This document shows positions 52,449 to 62,314 of a DNA stretch of 64,000 nt, one piece after another (within the stretch, counting starts at the first letter, position 1; every line of letters starts with the position of its first letter). The DNA is from Phocaeicola sp. (GTDB lineage Bacteria; Bacteroidota; Bacteroidia; Bacteroidales; Bacteroidaceae): NCBI GenBank assembly GCA_029257865.1, contig JARIAN010000077.1, positions 1-64,000 on the forward strand, read 5' to 3'. The notes under the pieces are model-generated. The model ran no database searches, had not been told where the DNA came from, and was given only the letters and a program-made list of their open reading frames with translations. The position numbers and the translations under genes were made by a program.

Positions 52449-53783
52449 ATGGAAAAACGATTGCAGTTGACAGATATTCATATATTAAAAATAACATTTC
52501 CCGTGTTGGTAAGCCTTCTGATGGAGCACTTAGTAAGCCTTACGGATACAGCCTATTTGGGAAGAGTGGGAGAGGTTGAACTGGGGGCTTCCGCATTGGC
52601 CGGAGTCTATTATTTGGTTATTTATATGTTGGGGTTTGGCTTTAGTTTAGGAGCCCAAGTACTGATAGCCAGGCGTAATGGTGAGCAAGAGTATCACCGT
52701 ATTGGGGAAGTGTTTACGCAAGGAACTATTTTTGTTTTGCTTTTTGCTGCGTTGCTTTTCGGACTGTCCCGGTGGCTTTCTCCGGTTATATTAGACCATA
52801 TTATTGACTCTCCTCATGTCTATCGTGCTACATTAGATTATCTGGACTGGCGTGTATATGGCTTTTTCTTTTCGTTTGTGGCAGTGATGTTTCGGGCTTT
52901 TTATGTAGGTACAACCAATACCCGTACATTGACAGCCAATTCTGTGGTGATGGTGGGTACAAATATTGTATTGAATTATCTGCTTATATTCGGTAAAATG
53001 GGATTTCCGGTTTTGGGCATTAAAGGAGCTGCCATTGCTTCTGTAATATCGGAGGCGGTGTCTGTTCTTTTCTTTGTGGTCTATACCTACAGGAAAGTGG
53101 ATTATCGGAAATATTCACTTTTTGTCTTTGGAAAAATCAAATGGCGTGAGTTGAAGCAAATTCTAAGTGTGTCGGTATGGGTAATGATCCAGGATGGTGT
53201 AACCTTTATGGCTTGGTTTGTTTTCTTTATTGCTGTGGAACATTTGGGGGAGCGTCCTTTGGCTATTACCAATGTAGTACGGAGCATTTCTGGCTTTTTG
53301 TTTATGTTTGTGAATGCTTTTGCCTCTACGTCTTGTTCGCTGGTGAGTAATTTGATAGGAGAGGGGCGTACCGAAGAAGTGATGCCGCTTTGCCGTAGGA
53401 TGATTCGTCTCTGTTTTTGCTTTGTACTCCCGATTGGTATCTTATTGATGGTTTTTCCACATCTAGTATTGCGTATCTATACAGATAATCTTGAATTGAT
53501 AGATGCTTCGTTGGCTTCCTATTGGGTAATGTTGGGCTCTTATCTGTTGCAGGTTCCTGCCTTTATTTATTTCTTTAGTGTGTCAGGGACGGGAAATACA
53601 CGTGTAGCACTTTATCTTGAGCTAATGAGCATTTTTGTTTATATGATATATGTGTTTTACATCGCCTTTTACTTGAAGGAAGATGTTGCAATATGCTGGA
53701 CTTCCGATTATGTATATTTCTTGATGATGTACACATCTTATATTTATATGTGGAAGGGAAATTGGCGTAATAAACAGATTTGA
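52449..53783 (+). CDS. MATE family efflux transporter (second copy)
   Basis: A 444-residue inner-membrane protein with twelve predicted helices. It begins with the family pattern LKITFPVLVSLLMEHLVSLTDTAYLGRVGEVELGA and has a second-half copy around FLFMFVNAFASTSCSLVSNLIGEG. It shares little with the MATE protein at 41 kb except the fold, so the two probably belong to different subgroups. It likely exports small molecules in exchange for Na+ or H+. Monocistronic. Confidence 0.93.
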   Translation: MEKRLQLTDIHILKITFPVLVSLLMEHLVSLTDTAYLGRVGEVELGASALAGVYYLVIYMLGFGFSLGAQVLIARRNGEQEYHRIGEVFTQGTIFVLLFAALLFGLSRWLSPVILDHIIDSPHVYRATLDYLDWRVYGFFFSFVAVMFRAFYVGTTNTRTLTANSVVMVGTNIVLNYLLIFGKMGFPVLGIKGAAIASVISEAVSVLFFVVYTYRKVDYRKYSLFVFGKIKWRELKQILSVSVWVMIQDGVTFMAWFVFFIAVEHLGERPLAITNVVRSISGFLFMFVNAFASTSCSLVSNLIGEGRTEEVMPLCRRMIRLCFCFVLPIGILLMVFPHLVLRIYTDNLELIDASLASYWVMLGSYLLQVPAFIYFFSVSGTGNTRVALYLELMSIFVYMIYVFYIAFYLKEDVAICWTSDYVYFLMMYTSYIYMWKGNWRNKQI

Positions 53784-53948
53784 TATCCGTTGAATAAAAA
53801 TGACAATGCCATAGAGAAAAGTGGGGAATATAAATAATATTTTGGTCAGTTATTAATAAGAATGAAAGAACAATGTGATTGTAAAGAACTATTTTGAATA
53901 AAAGGAGAAAAAAAAAGGGAATAAGTTTTGTGTTAATTAATAAATTAG

Positions 53949-53956
53949 TAAATTTG
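53949..53956 (+). promoter_or_regulatory. promoter -7 box for the glycogen cluster
   Basis: TAAATTTG, an exact TAnnTTTG match, lies about 60 bp before the debranching enzyme gene. Confidence 0.5.
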
Positions 53957-54014
53957 GGCATAAATAACATTTTTTCAGAAAAAGTTTAAACAACTATAAC
54001 CTTAATAAACAGCT

Positions 54015-55958
54015 ATGAGTTATTTACGATTTGATAAAACGTTGCTGACGAATTTGGAAGAATCTCTGCCTAGAGAGATACTTCGTACAAATCGTTCGGG
54101 TGCGTATCATTGCTCTACGATAGTGGATTGCAATACTCGCAAATATCATGGTTTGCTCGTGATTCCAGTGCCGGAATTAGACGATGAAAACCATGTGTTG
54201 CTTTCATCGCTGGATGAAACAGTCATACAGCATAACGCTGAATTTAATCTAGGCGTGCATAAGTATCATGGTGACAACTACAGTCCTCGCGGGCATAAGT
54301 ATATCCGTGAGTTTCAATGTGAGAAAGTTCCTACTACCATTTATCGCGTAGGGGGAGTTATCTTGAAGAAGGAAAAAATCTTTGTTCATCATGAAAGCCG
54401 TATTTTAATACGTTATACATTGCTTCAGGCACATTCTGCTACCACTTTGCGTCTGCGCCCTTATCTGGCTTTTAGAAGTGTAAGGCAGTATACTCATGAA
54501 AACTGTCAGGCTAGCCGTCATTACGATGAGGTCTCAAATGGTATCAAGACATGTATGTATCCAGGTTATCCCGAACTTTATATGCAGTTCAGTGCATCCA
54601 ATGAATTCCATTTCACTCCAGATTGGTATCGTGGAATTGAATATCCAAAAGAACAGGAGCGTGGGTATGACTTTAATGAAGATTTATATGTGCCAGGGTA
54701 TTTTGAAATGGAAATCAAGCCGGGAGAGCCAGTTGTGTTTGCTGGAGGTATTTCTGAAACAAATCCAGAAAACCTTAATGAACTTTTTGAATCGGAACTA
54801 GAAAGACGCACCCCTCGCGACAATTTTAAAAACTGCTTGATTAATGCTGCTCATCAATTCTTGAACAAACAGGATGGAGAATCGTATATTTTGGCCGGAT
54901 ATCCTTGGTTTAAATGCCGTGCACGAGATTTGTTTATTGCATCGCCTGGATTGATGTTGGCTATCAATGAAGTGGATAAATTTGAGGCTGTGATGCAGAC
55001 TGCGATGAAAGCGGTATATGCATTCATGAATCGGGAGGAAACGACGTTGAAAGTTTATGAGATTCAGCATCCGGATGTGCTTTTGTGGGCTATATGGTCA
55101 GTACAGCAGTATGCTAAATTTGTTTCACCGGAAGAAGCCTGCAAAAATTATGGCACTTTCATTAAAGACATCATGAAATTCCTTTTACAAGGAAAGCATC
55201 CTAATTTTGAAGTGCATGATAACGGGTTGGTGTTTGTAGAAGGTAGAGAAAAGGCTGCCACTTGGATGAATGCGATGGTAAATAACCGACCGGTTACTCC
55301 TCGTACGGGATATGTGGTTGAAATCAATACACTTTGGTATAATGCTTTGATGTTTACAGCCAATTTGTGTGCCGGAGGCGGTGATATGGAGTTCTCGGCC
55401 GAATTGACAGCCATGGCAGAAAAGACAAAAGTTTCTTTTGTGGAAACATTTTTGAACGAATATGGTTATCTGCTGGATTATGTTAATGGCAGTGAAATGG
55501 ACTGGAGTGTGCGTCCAAACATGATTTTTGCTGCAGCATTTGATTATTCTCCATTGGATGCAAAACAGAAAAAAGGAGTGTTGGATGTAGTGACGAAGGA
55601 ACTGTTGACTCCAAAGGGAATTCGTTCGTTGAGTCCGAAGAGCGCCGGGTACAACCCCAATTATGTAGGTCCGCAATTGCAGCGTGATTATGCTTATCAT
55701 CAAGGTACAGCATGGCCTTGGCTTGAAGGGTTCTATTTGGAGGCATATTTGAAGATTTATAAGCGAAGTGCTATTTCGTTTATTGAACGCCAGTTGATAG
55801 GTTATGAAGATGAGATGAGTTGTCATTGTTTGGGAACGATACCGGAACTGTTTGATGGTAATCCGCCATTCCGTGGTCGTGGAGCCGTTTCATTTGCAAT
55901 GAATGTCGGTCAGGGGTTGAGAACCATCAAAATATTGGAAAAATATGAAAATCAATAA
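54015..55958 (+). CDS. glycogen debranching enzyme (amylo-alpha-1,6-glucosidase, GH133-type)
   Basis: A 647-residue cytoplasmic enzyme. An N-terminal GDE_N domain (about 15-220, NRSGAYHCSTIVDCNTRKYHGLLV) precedes an (alpha/alpha)6 glucosidase domain (about 260-640) with GYPWFKCRARDLFIASPG and the acidic segment NYVGPQLQRDYAYHQGTAWPWLEGFY. It cleaves alpha-1,6 branches of glycogen. It heads a three-gene cluster with a glycogen-synthase-like GT4 gene 14 bp downstream. It lacks a signal peptide, in line with intracellular glycogen metabolism. Confidence 0.93.
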   Translation: MSYLRFDKTLLTNLEESLPREILRTNRSGAYHCSTIVDCNTRKYHGLLVIPVPELDDENHVLLSSLDETVIQHNAEFNLGVHKYHGDNYSPRGHKYIREFQCEKVPTTIYRVGGVILKKEKIFVHHESRILIRYTLLQAHSATTLRLRPYLAFRSVRQYTHENCQASRHYDEVSNGIKTCMYPGYPELYMQFSASNEFHFTPDWYRGIEYPKEQERGYDFNEDLYVPGYFEMEIKPGEPVVFAGGISETNPENLNELFESELERRTPRDNFKNCLINAAHQFLNKQDGESYILAGYPWFKCRARDLFIASPGLMLAINEVDKFEAVMQTAMKAVYAFMNREETTLKVYEIQHPDVLLWAIWSVQQYAKFVSPEEACKNYGTFIKDIMKFLLQGKHPNFEVHDNGLVFVEGREKAATWMNAMVNNRPVTPRTGYVVEINTLWYNALMFTANLCAGGGDMEFSAELTAMAEKTKVSFVETFLNEYGYLLDYVNGSEMDWSVRPNMIFAAAFDYSPLDAKQKKGVLDVVTKELLTPKGIRSLSPKSAGYNPNYVGPQLQRDYAYHQGTAWPWLEGFYLEAYLKIYKRSAISFIERQLIGYEDEMSCHCLGTIPELFDGNPPFRGRGAVSFAMNVGQGLRTIKILEKYENQ

Positions 55959-55972
55959 ATAGAGGAGGTACT

Positions 55973-57244
55973 ATGAAAGTGTTAATGTTTGGCTGGGAAT
56001 TTCCTCCTCATATCCTAGGAGGTCTGGGCACAGCCAGTTATGGTTTGACAAAGGGGATGTCTCAACAGGAGGATATGGATATTACATTCTGTATTCCTAA
56101 ACCTTGGGGAGATGAAGACCAGAGTTTCCTTAAAATTATCGGTATGAACAGTGTGCCTATTGTATGGCGTGATGTACAATGGGATTATGTAAACAGCAGA
56201 GTGGGCAAGTATATGGACCCTCAGTTGTATTATGATATGCGAGATCATATCTATGCCGATTTCAATTATATGCATACCAATGATTTGGGATGTATGGAAT
56301 TTTCTGGAAGATACCCGGATAATCTGCATGAAGAAATCAATAACTATTCAATTGTAGCCGGTGTGGTGGCTCGTCAGCAGAAGTTTGATATTATCCATTC
56401 ACATGACTGGTTGACTTATCCGGCCGGTATCCATGCAAAGCAGATTTCAGGAAAGCCATTGGTGATTCATGTGCATGCCACCGATTTCGACCGAAGCCGT
56501 GGGAATGTAAATCCTACTGTATATGCAATTGAAAAGAATGGTATGGACCATGCCGATTGTATCATGTGTGTAAGTGAACTGACACGCCAGACGGTTATTC
56601 ATAAGTATTATCAAGACCCGCGCAAGTGCTTCACTATGCACAATGCTGTGTCTCCGTTGCCTGACGAAATTCAAGCTATCCAGCCACAGAAGAGTGAAAA
56701 AGAAAAGATTGTAACTTTCTTGGGGCGTATTACCATGCAGAAAGGTCCTGAGTATTTTGTTGAAGCGGCTGCAATGGTGTTGAAACGTACTCGCAATATA
56801 CGTTTTGTGATGGCTGGTAGTGGCGATATGATGAATGCAATGATTCATTTGGCAGCCGAAAGAGGAATTGCCGACCATTTCCACTTCCCAGGTTTCATGA
56901 AGGGTAAGCAGGTTTATGAGGTACTTAAGGCAAGTGATGTATATATTATGCCTTCCGTATCAGAGCCGTTTGGTATTTCTCCGCTGGAGGCAATGCAGTG
57001 TAGTGTTCCTACAATTATTTCCAAACAGTCTGGTTGTGCTGAAATATTGAGCAAGTGTATCAAAACTGATTATTGGGATATACATGCTATGGCAGACGCT
57101 ATTTATTCTATCTGTACGAATCCTTCACTCTATGAATATCTGCGTGATGAAGGTAAGAAAGAGGTTGATACTATCGTATGGGAAAAGGTAGGCCTGAAAG
57201 TGCGAAATTTGTATGATCAGGTCTTGAACAATTATGGTAAATAA
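55973..57244 (+). CDS. GT4 glycosyltransferase, glycogen-synthase-like
   Basis: A 423-residue GT-B glycosyltransferase. The N-terminal half has the starch/glycogen-synthase-like opening MFGWEFPPHILGGLGTASYG and HSHDWLTYPAGI; the C-terminal half has FLGRITMQKGPEYFVEAA and the nucleotide-sugar ExxxxxxxE motif in SEPFGISPLEAM. By context it lengthens alpha-glucan chains from a nucleotide-glucose donor. The match to GT4 is clear; the glycogen role is from the neighbours. Confidence 0.9.
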   Translation: MKVLMFGWEFPPHILGGLGTASYGLTKGMSQQEDMDITFCIPKPWGDEDQSFLKIIGMNSVPIVWRDVQWDYVNSRVGKYMDPQLYYDMRDHIYADFNYMHTNDLGCMEFSGRYPDNLHEEINNYSIVAGVVARQQKFDIIHSHDWLTYPAGIHAKQISGKPLVIHVHATDFDRSRGNVNPTVYAIEKNGMDHADCIMCVSELTRQTVIHKYYQDPRKCFTMHNAVSPLPDEIQAIQPQKSEKEKIVTFLGRITMQKGPEYFVEAAAMVLKRTRNIRFVMAGSGDMMNAMIHLAAERGIADHFHFPGFMKGKQVYEVLKASDVYIMPSVSEPFGISPLEAMQCSVPTIISKQSGCAEILSKCIKTDYWDIHAMADAIYSICTNPSLYEYLRDEGKKEVDTIVWEKVGLKVRNLYDQVLNNYGK

Positions 57245-57262
57245 AAAAACATTCTGAATCTT

Positions 57263-58624
57263 ATGAAAACAATCTGTCTTTACTTTGAAATACATCAGAT
57301 TACTCATTTGAAACGTTATCGTTTCTTTGAAATTGGTAGTGATCATTATTATTATGATGATTACGCAAATGAACAGGCTATCAATGAAGTGGCTGAACGT
57401 TCTTATATTCCAGCATTAAAGGCTTTGATAGAAATGGCCCGTGATAATGGAGGAGCTTTTAAGGTGGCCCTTTCTATTTCGGGTGTAGCTTTGGAACAAC
57501 TTGAAATTTATGCTCCGTCTGTAATTGAGCTGTTGCAGGAACTGAATGCTACCGGATGTTGTGAATTTATTTGTGAGCCTTATTCTCATGGCTTGTCTTC
57601 TCTTATTAGCGAAGAATGTTTCCGTGAAGAAGTGGAGCGTATGCGTAACAAGGTTAAAGATTACTTTGGACAGGAGCCTAAAGTATTCCGTAACTCTAGT
57701 TTGATTTATGACAATGAGATTGGAGGTGTGGTAGCTAGCATGGGCTTTAAGGGTATGTTGGTAGAAGGTGCTAAACATATCTTGGGGTGGAAGAGTCCAC
57801 ATTACTTATATCATTGTGCCGAAAATCCTGAATTGAAATTGTTGCTCCGTGATTTTAAGTTGTCTGATGATATCAGTTTGAGATTCTCTAATTCTGAATG
57901 GAATGAATATCCACTGTTTGCAGACAAATATATTGGCTGGATTGCATCAATGCCAGAAAATGAACAGGTAATCAATATCTTTATGGAATTGTCGGCATTG
58001 GGTATGTATCAGCCGTTGTCTTCAAATATATTGGAGTTCATCAAAGCTTTGCCTGTATGTGCTAAACAGAAAGGCATTACTTTCTCTACTCCTACAGAAA
58101 TCGTCACCAAGTTAAAATCGGTAGATGCAATGGATGTTCCATATCCTGTGTCTTGGGTGGATGAAGAAAGAGACATTAGCCCTTGGTTGGGTAATGTCAT
58201 GCAGCGCGAAGCATTTAATAAACTTTACAGCGTGGCTCAGCGTGTTTATCTTTGTGATGACAAGCGTATTAAGCAGGATTGGGATTATCTGCAGGCAAGC
58301 AACAACTTCCGTTTTATGACAACTAAAGAAACAGGAGTGACTCTTGATCGTGTGATTTACGATTCTCCTTATGATGCCTTCACCAACTATATGAATATCT
58401 TGGCCGACTTTTTGGCCCGTGTAGATGCTCTCTATCCGGTGGATGTGGATAATGAAGAGTTGAGTGCGCTATTGACAACGATTCAGAATCAGGAACTGGA
58501 AATTGAATCTTTGACTGCTGAGGTGGAAGAGTTGAAGAAGGAACTTGAAAGAGCTGGACATGGTGGTCTTAAGAGAGAAGTATTTTCATCCAATTCGAAG
58601 AAATCGAAGAAGCATAAAAAATAA
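57263..58624 (+). CDS. GH57 family alpha-amylase/glucan enzyme with coiled-coil tail
   Basis: A 453-residue cytoplasmic protein. The GH57 barrel (about 1-380) opens with CLYFEIHQITHLKRYRFF, carries a likely nucleophile-region glutamate in CEFICEPYSHGLSSL and later GMLVEGAKHILGW. Residues about 405-453 are a predicted coiled coil (QNQELEIESLTAEVEEL) ending in a Ser/Lys-rich tail. It is the third gene of the glycogen cluster and probably hydrolyses or transfers alpha-glucan chains; branching activity is also known in GH57. The tail may allow dimerisation. Confidence 0.88.
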   Translation: MKTICLYFEIHQITHLKRYRFFEIGSDHYYYDDYANEQAINEVAERSYIPALKALIEMARDNGGAFKVALSISGVALEQLEIYAPSVIELLQELNATGCCEFICEPYSHGLSSLISEECFREEVERMRNKVKDYFGQEPKVFRNSSLIYDNEIGGVVASMGFKGMLVEGAKHILGWKSPHYLYHCAENPELKLLLRDFKLSDDISLRFSNSEWNEYPLFADKYIGWIASMPENEQVINIFMELSALGMYQPLSSNILEFIKALPVCAKQKGITFSTPTEIVTKLKSVDAMDVPYPVSWVDEERDISPWLGNVMQREAFNKLYSVAQRVYLCDDKRIKQDWDYLQASNNFRFMTTKETGVTLDRVIYDSPYDAFTNYMNILADFLARVDALYPVDVDNEELSALLTTIQNQELEIESLTAEVEELKKELERAGHGGLKREVFSSNSKKSKKHKK

Positions 58625-58690
58625 AAATAAGGTGTTGTGTCAGAGTTGATATAATTAGAATATACGTTATGCTTTGGTTATAGAAAGAAG

Positions 58691-58735
58691 GCAAGGTGGA
58701 TGTCCCGTTAGGATGTTTGCCTTGCTTTTTTGTTT
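58691..58735 (+). terminator. terminator of the glycogen cluster
   Basis: GCAAGG at 58691-58696 pairs with CCTTGC at 58720-58725, followed by a long T-run. Confidence 0.6.
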
Positions 58736-58765
58736 TTTTTATATTGTATTCATTTTGATATTATG

Positions 58766-58773
58766 TAACTTTG
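58766..58773 (+). promoter_or_regulatory. promoter -7 box for the DMT transporter gene
   Basis: TAACTTTG, an exact TAnnTTTG match, 33 bp before the gene. Confidence 0.6.
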
Positions 58774-58806
58774 CAATTCGATATTTTAAGGTATAATTAG
58801 ATTAAA

Positions 58807-59721
58807 ATGACTTCAAATCACACATTGAAAGGCTTTCTTTATGGGGCGGCTGCGGCAGCTAGTTATGGATTAAATCCATTATTTACTTTACCTTTGTATA
58901 GTAAAGGTATTGGAGCGGATTCGGTCTTGTTTTATCGCTATTTTTTGGCTCTTGTAATGATGGGAGTAATGATGAAGGTACAGCATATACCTTTCTCGTT
59001 GCGTAAGGTGGAACTCTTGCCGTTGTTTGCCATGGGGTTGTTCTTTTCGTTTTCTTCATTGACTCTTTTTATGAGCTATAATTATATGGATGCCGGGATT
59101 GCATCTACCATTTTGTTTGTGTATCCGGTACTGGTAGCTGTGTTGATGGCTCTGTTCTTCAAAGAAAAGGTGTCGCTGATTACTACGGCGTCTATTTTGT
59201 TGGCAGTGACGGGAATCTCATTGCTTTACCGTGGAGAGGGTGGACAGACATTGAGTACATTGGGTATTGTTTTGGTGTTCACTTCTTCCTTGACTTATGC
59301 TATGTATATAATAGGAGTGAATCGTTCGGTATTAAAAGAGATGAATGTGACTAAACTTACTTTTTATGTACTTCTGTCGGGCTTGAGTATCTATTTGGTG
59401 CGTTTGCGTTTCGGGCTGGATCTTGATTGGATAGAGCAACCGATGATGTGGGGTAATCCCATAGGGTTGGCACTTTTCCCTACTATTATATCATTAATAA
59501 CCATGACAAAATCAATTCATTATATAGGCTCTACTTCAGCGGCTATATTGGGAGCTTTGGAACCTATTACTGCCTTGTTTATTGGTGTGGCGGTGTTTGG
59601 CGAGCAATTAACACCGCGTATTATGGTAGGTGTTTTCTTGATTTTATTGGCTGTAACCTTAATAATAGCAGGAAAATCAGTGGTGAAAGCGGTGAAATTA
59701 CGATTATTTCATCGATATTAA
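58807..59721 (+). CDS. EamA/DMT superfamily transporter
   Basis: A 304-residue inner-membrane protein with ten hydrophobic segments in two EamA repeats, the first ending near GISLLYRGEG and the second containing STSAAILGALEPITALFIGVAVFGEQLT. The family exports or imports amino acids, sugars or metabolites; the substrate is unknown. Followed 22 bp later by the YigZ gene. Confidence 0.93.
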   Translation: MTSNHTLKGFLYGAAAAASYGLNPLFTLPLYSKGIGADSVLFYRYFLALVMMGVMMKVQHIPFSLRKVELLPLFAMGLFFSFSSLTLFMSYNYMDAGIASTILFVYPVLVAVLMALFFKEKVSLITTASILLAVTGISLLYRGEGGQTLSTLGIVLVFTSSLTYAMYIIGVNRSVLKEMNVTKLTFYVLLSGLSIYLVRLRFGLDLDWIEQPMMWGNPIGLALFPTIISLITMTKSIHYIGSTSAAILGALEPITALFIGVAVFGEQLTPRIMVGVFLILLAVTLIIAGKSVVKAVKLRLFHRY

Positions 59722-59743
59722 ACTATTAAAATTATTTTGATTC

Positions 59744-60346
59744 GTGGAAGATACATATAAGACTATTACATCCCTTTCGGAAGCGATATTTACCGAAAAA
59801 CGGAGTAAATTTATTGCTGTTGCAATTCCTGTACGCACTTTGACTGAGGTTAAATCGTACTTAGAAGAGTATCAGAAAAAATATTATGATGCCCGGCATG
59901 TTTGTTATGCATATATGCTGGGGGCTGAACGTAAGGATTTTCGTGCAAATGATAACGGGGAGCCATCGGGAACAGCTGGCAAGCCTATCTTGGGACAAAT
60001 CAATTCAAAGGAATTGACAGATGTGTTAGTCATTGTGGTTCGTTATTTTGGAGGAATCAAATTGGGAACCAGTGGGCTGATTGTAGCATACCGTACTGCT
60101 GCTGCGATGGCTTTGGATGAGGCCGCAGTGATTGAAAAAACGGTAGATGAAGATGTGACAGTGGTGTTTGAGTATCCATTTATGAATGATGTGATGCGTA
60201 TAGTGAAAGAGGTTTCTCCTGAAATAATCGGTCAGGCTTATGATATGGATTGTATTATGACCTTACGTATTCGGAAGTCTTTGATGCCTGCTTTGAAAGC
60301 TCGGTTGGAGAAAGTGGAGACATTACACTATCCGGAAGAAGAATAA
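59744..60346 (+). CDS. YigZ/IMPACT family protein
   Basis: A 200-residue protein beginning at GTG 59744. The UPF0029/IMPACT N-terminal domain (about 10-130) has KRSKFIAVAIPV, ARHVCYAYMLG, DNGEPSGTAGKPIL and VVRYFGGIKLGTSGLI, the family signature; a C-terminal DUF1949-like domain follows. Eukaryotic IMPACT regulates Gcn2; the bacterial role is not settled. Confidence 0.94.
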   Translation: MEDTYKTITSLSEAIFTEKRSKFIAVAIPVRTLTEVKSYLEEYQKKYYDARHVCYAYMLGAERKDFRANDNGEPSGTAGKPILGQINSKELTDVLVIVVRYFGGIKLGTSGLIVAYRTAAAMALDEAAVIEKTVDEDVTVVFEYPFMNDVMRIVKEVSPEIIGQAYDMDCIMTLRIRKSLMPALKARLEKVETLHYPEEE

Positions 60347-60460
60347 TTGGATCATATCTGTCAACTTTCTGCTCTTTTTTGATACAGTGATTCTATTTTT
60401 TCGTATATTTACCTATAAACAAAGGTGGTCTGTGGCTGTCTTCTTAATCAATTGGGTGCG

Positions 60461-61495
60461 GTGAAAAAAATAATAGGAATATTGCTTTTGGTGGTAGGTT
60501 GTCTCCTGGTTTTTTATTGGTGGGTGCAGTCTGGTCGTTCTTGGGTAGTGAGATTGCCTGAGGATGATTCTCCTGCTGCTATTTCTCAGTTGTTACTTCC
60601 TAAACGGCAGGCTAAGATATGGCTGTCTGGTGATATACATCTGGAAAAGGAACTTCTGTATGATCGTTATACACTGAAAGATGAATATCCTTATAAAGAT
60701 AAGGTGCGTAGCTTTAAGTGGACTGAAATCCGCAAATGCCTAGCTTTTGTAGAAAATATGCAAGAAGATACTACTTTACATTGGGCAGTGCTTGCCAATT
60801 ATAAGAATTATAAAGGTGAAGCTCCTTTGATAAAGGACTTTGTGCGTAATGAATATGGCAGGGTGTCCGATAAGCAAGGAGTGGAGCGTTATCAGTCGGT
60901 GCCGATGTACCATCCTTCCGATACGGTACTTCCTGAACGTTATGGTAGAGATGGAACTTTAGTGCGGATTATTTCAGAGAATACCAATTTTAGTGTCGTT
61001 TATCCGGTTGCTATGACGGGTGAATGGTATATTCCTAAACGATATGTTCGTAAATTGTCTGCCGATGTTTCTTTTCATCATGTAGTGGTGGTGGATCGTG
61101 GAATGCAGCACATGGCCGTTATGGAGCGTATAAAGGCTGGTGACTGGAGAGTCAGAAGCATGAATCCTGCCACAACGGGCGTGCATCGTCCCCCTTATGC
61201 ACAGGAAACGCCTTTAGGTATGTTTTTGCTTCAGCAGAAAAAGGAAAAGATGATTTTCTTGAAGGATGGAGGCTCTCATGTTGGTGGGTATGCACCCTAT
61301 GCTTCTCGGTTTACAAACGGTGCTTATATACATGGTGTGCCGGTAAATGTGCCGCAGACTAAAATGATAGAGTATAGTTGGTCGTTGGGTACCGTTCCGC
61401 GTTCGCACATGTGTGTGCGTGCCGCTACATCGCATGCTCGTTTCATATATGATTGGGCTCCGATTGATAAAACGTTAATAATCGTAATAGAATAG
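60461..61495 (+). CDS. L,D-transpeptidase (YkuD domain) membrane-anchored protein
   Basis: A 344-residue protein starting at GTG 60461 (KKIIGILLLVVGCLLVFYWW), chosen because an N-terminal membrane anchor starts there; the frame remains open for 12 codons upstream. The C-terminal YkuD domain has its catalytic motif spread over YIHGVPVN and RSHMCVRAATSHA, with cysteine in the SHxCVR form. It may crosslink peptidoglycan or attach proteins to it. The N-terminal 200 residues are of unknown type. Confidence 0.85.
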   Translation: MKKIIGILLLVVGCLLVFYWWVQSGRSWVVRLPEDDSPAAISQLLLPKRQAKIWLSGDIHLEKELLYDRYTLKDEYPYKDKVRSFKWTEIRKCLAFVENMQEDTTLHWAVLANYKNYKGEAPLIKDFVRNEYGRVSDKQGVERYQSVPMYHPSDTVLPERYGRDGTLVRIISENTNFSVVYPVAMTGEWYIPKRYVRKLSADVSFHHVVVVDRGMQHMAVMERIKAGDWRVRSMNPATTGVHRPPYAQETPLGMFLLQQKKEKMIFLKDGGSHVGGYAPYASRFTNGAYIHGVPVNVPQTKMIEYSWSLGTVPRSHMCVRAATSHARFIYDWAPIDKTLIIVIE

Positions 61496-61537
61496 TTTTT
61501 TAACTGTTTGAATATAAGTGTTTTCTAGATAAAGCAG

Positions 61538-61545
61538 TAACTTTG
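61538..61545 (+). promoter_or_regulatory. promoter -7 box for the second transpeptidase-like gene
   Basis: TAACTTTG, an exact TAnnTTTG match, 26 bp before the gene. Confidence 0.6.
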
Positions 61546-61570
61546 CATCCATTATTTAAATTTTGGAAGA

Positions 61571-62278
61571 ATGTCGTTTTCAAGAATCTTATTGCTGGTT
61601 GCTTTTCTTTTGTTTTATTCGTTTGATACCCTTACAGGTGGAAGTGTAAACCCTGCATCGGGTAAGTCTAGGTCATTGTCTCCTTTGCAGACGGCAGAAC
61701 TGCTTTACCATGAAATGGATTTGGCAGGTAAGGTAAGCCGCATTCCGTTTTGTCGTGCTGTACAAGGCTATTATCAAATTTCTCAACGTAAAAGAGAAGT
61801 GCTTACGTTGATAGATTTCTCTCGTCCTTCTACCGAGCCAAGGCTTTATGTGTTCGATATGTTACATCGTAGACTATTGTTTACTTCTGTGGTTTCACAT
61901 GGCAGAAACAGTGGGGGAAATTATGCTACCTCTTTTTCTAACAAGAATGGTTCTTATAAGAGTTCTCTCGGTTTCTATCTCACAGATAAGACTTATCAGG
62001 GGAAAAATGGATACTCCTTGATTTTGGACGGTTTGGAAAGAGGAGTGAACGACCATGCCCGTGAACGTGCCATTGTTGTTCATGGAGCAGCTTATGCTAA
62101 TCCTTCGGTAGCAGCTAGCGGACGGTTGGGCAGAAGTTTAGGATGTCCGGCATTGCCTGAAAAGCTTTCCCGTCCGGTCATTGATGCGATTAAAGGTGGA
62201 AGCGTATTGTTTATCTATGCTCCGGTGTCTGAGTATTTGACGGAAAGTGAAATCTTAAATGGGAGGGCGAGGCTCTGA
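61571..62278 (+). CDS. murein L,D-transpeptidase catalytic domain (YkuD_2 type) protein
   Basis: A 235-residue exported protein with an N-terminal hydrophobic signal (about 1-20). The catalytic region shows VSHGRNSGGNYATSFSN, then AIVVHGAAYANPS and the cysteine in GRSLGCPALP, the YkuD_2 pattern. It follows another L,D-transpeptidase-like gene but with its own promoter box, so the two may be regulated apart. Likely acts on peptidoglycan in the periplasm. Confidence 0.9.
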   Translation: MSFSRILLLVAFLLFYSFDTLTGGSVNPASGKSRSLSPLQTAELLYHEMDLAGKVSRIPFCRAVQGYYQISQRKREVLTLIDFSRPSTEPRLYVFDMLHRRLLFTSVVSHGRNSGGNYATSFSNKNGSYKSSLGFYLTDKTYQGKNGYSLILDGLERGVNDHARERAIVVHGAAYANPSVAASGRLGRSLGCPALPEKLSRPVIDAIKGGSVLFIYAPVSEYLTESEILNGRARL

Positions 62279-62314
62279 AGCAGGGCAACTCTTGCATAAA
62301 TCAAAAACATATAC

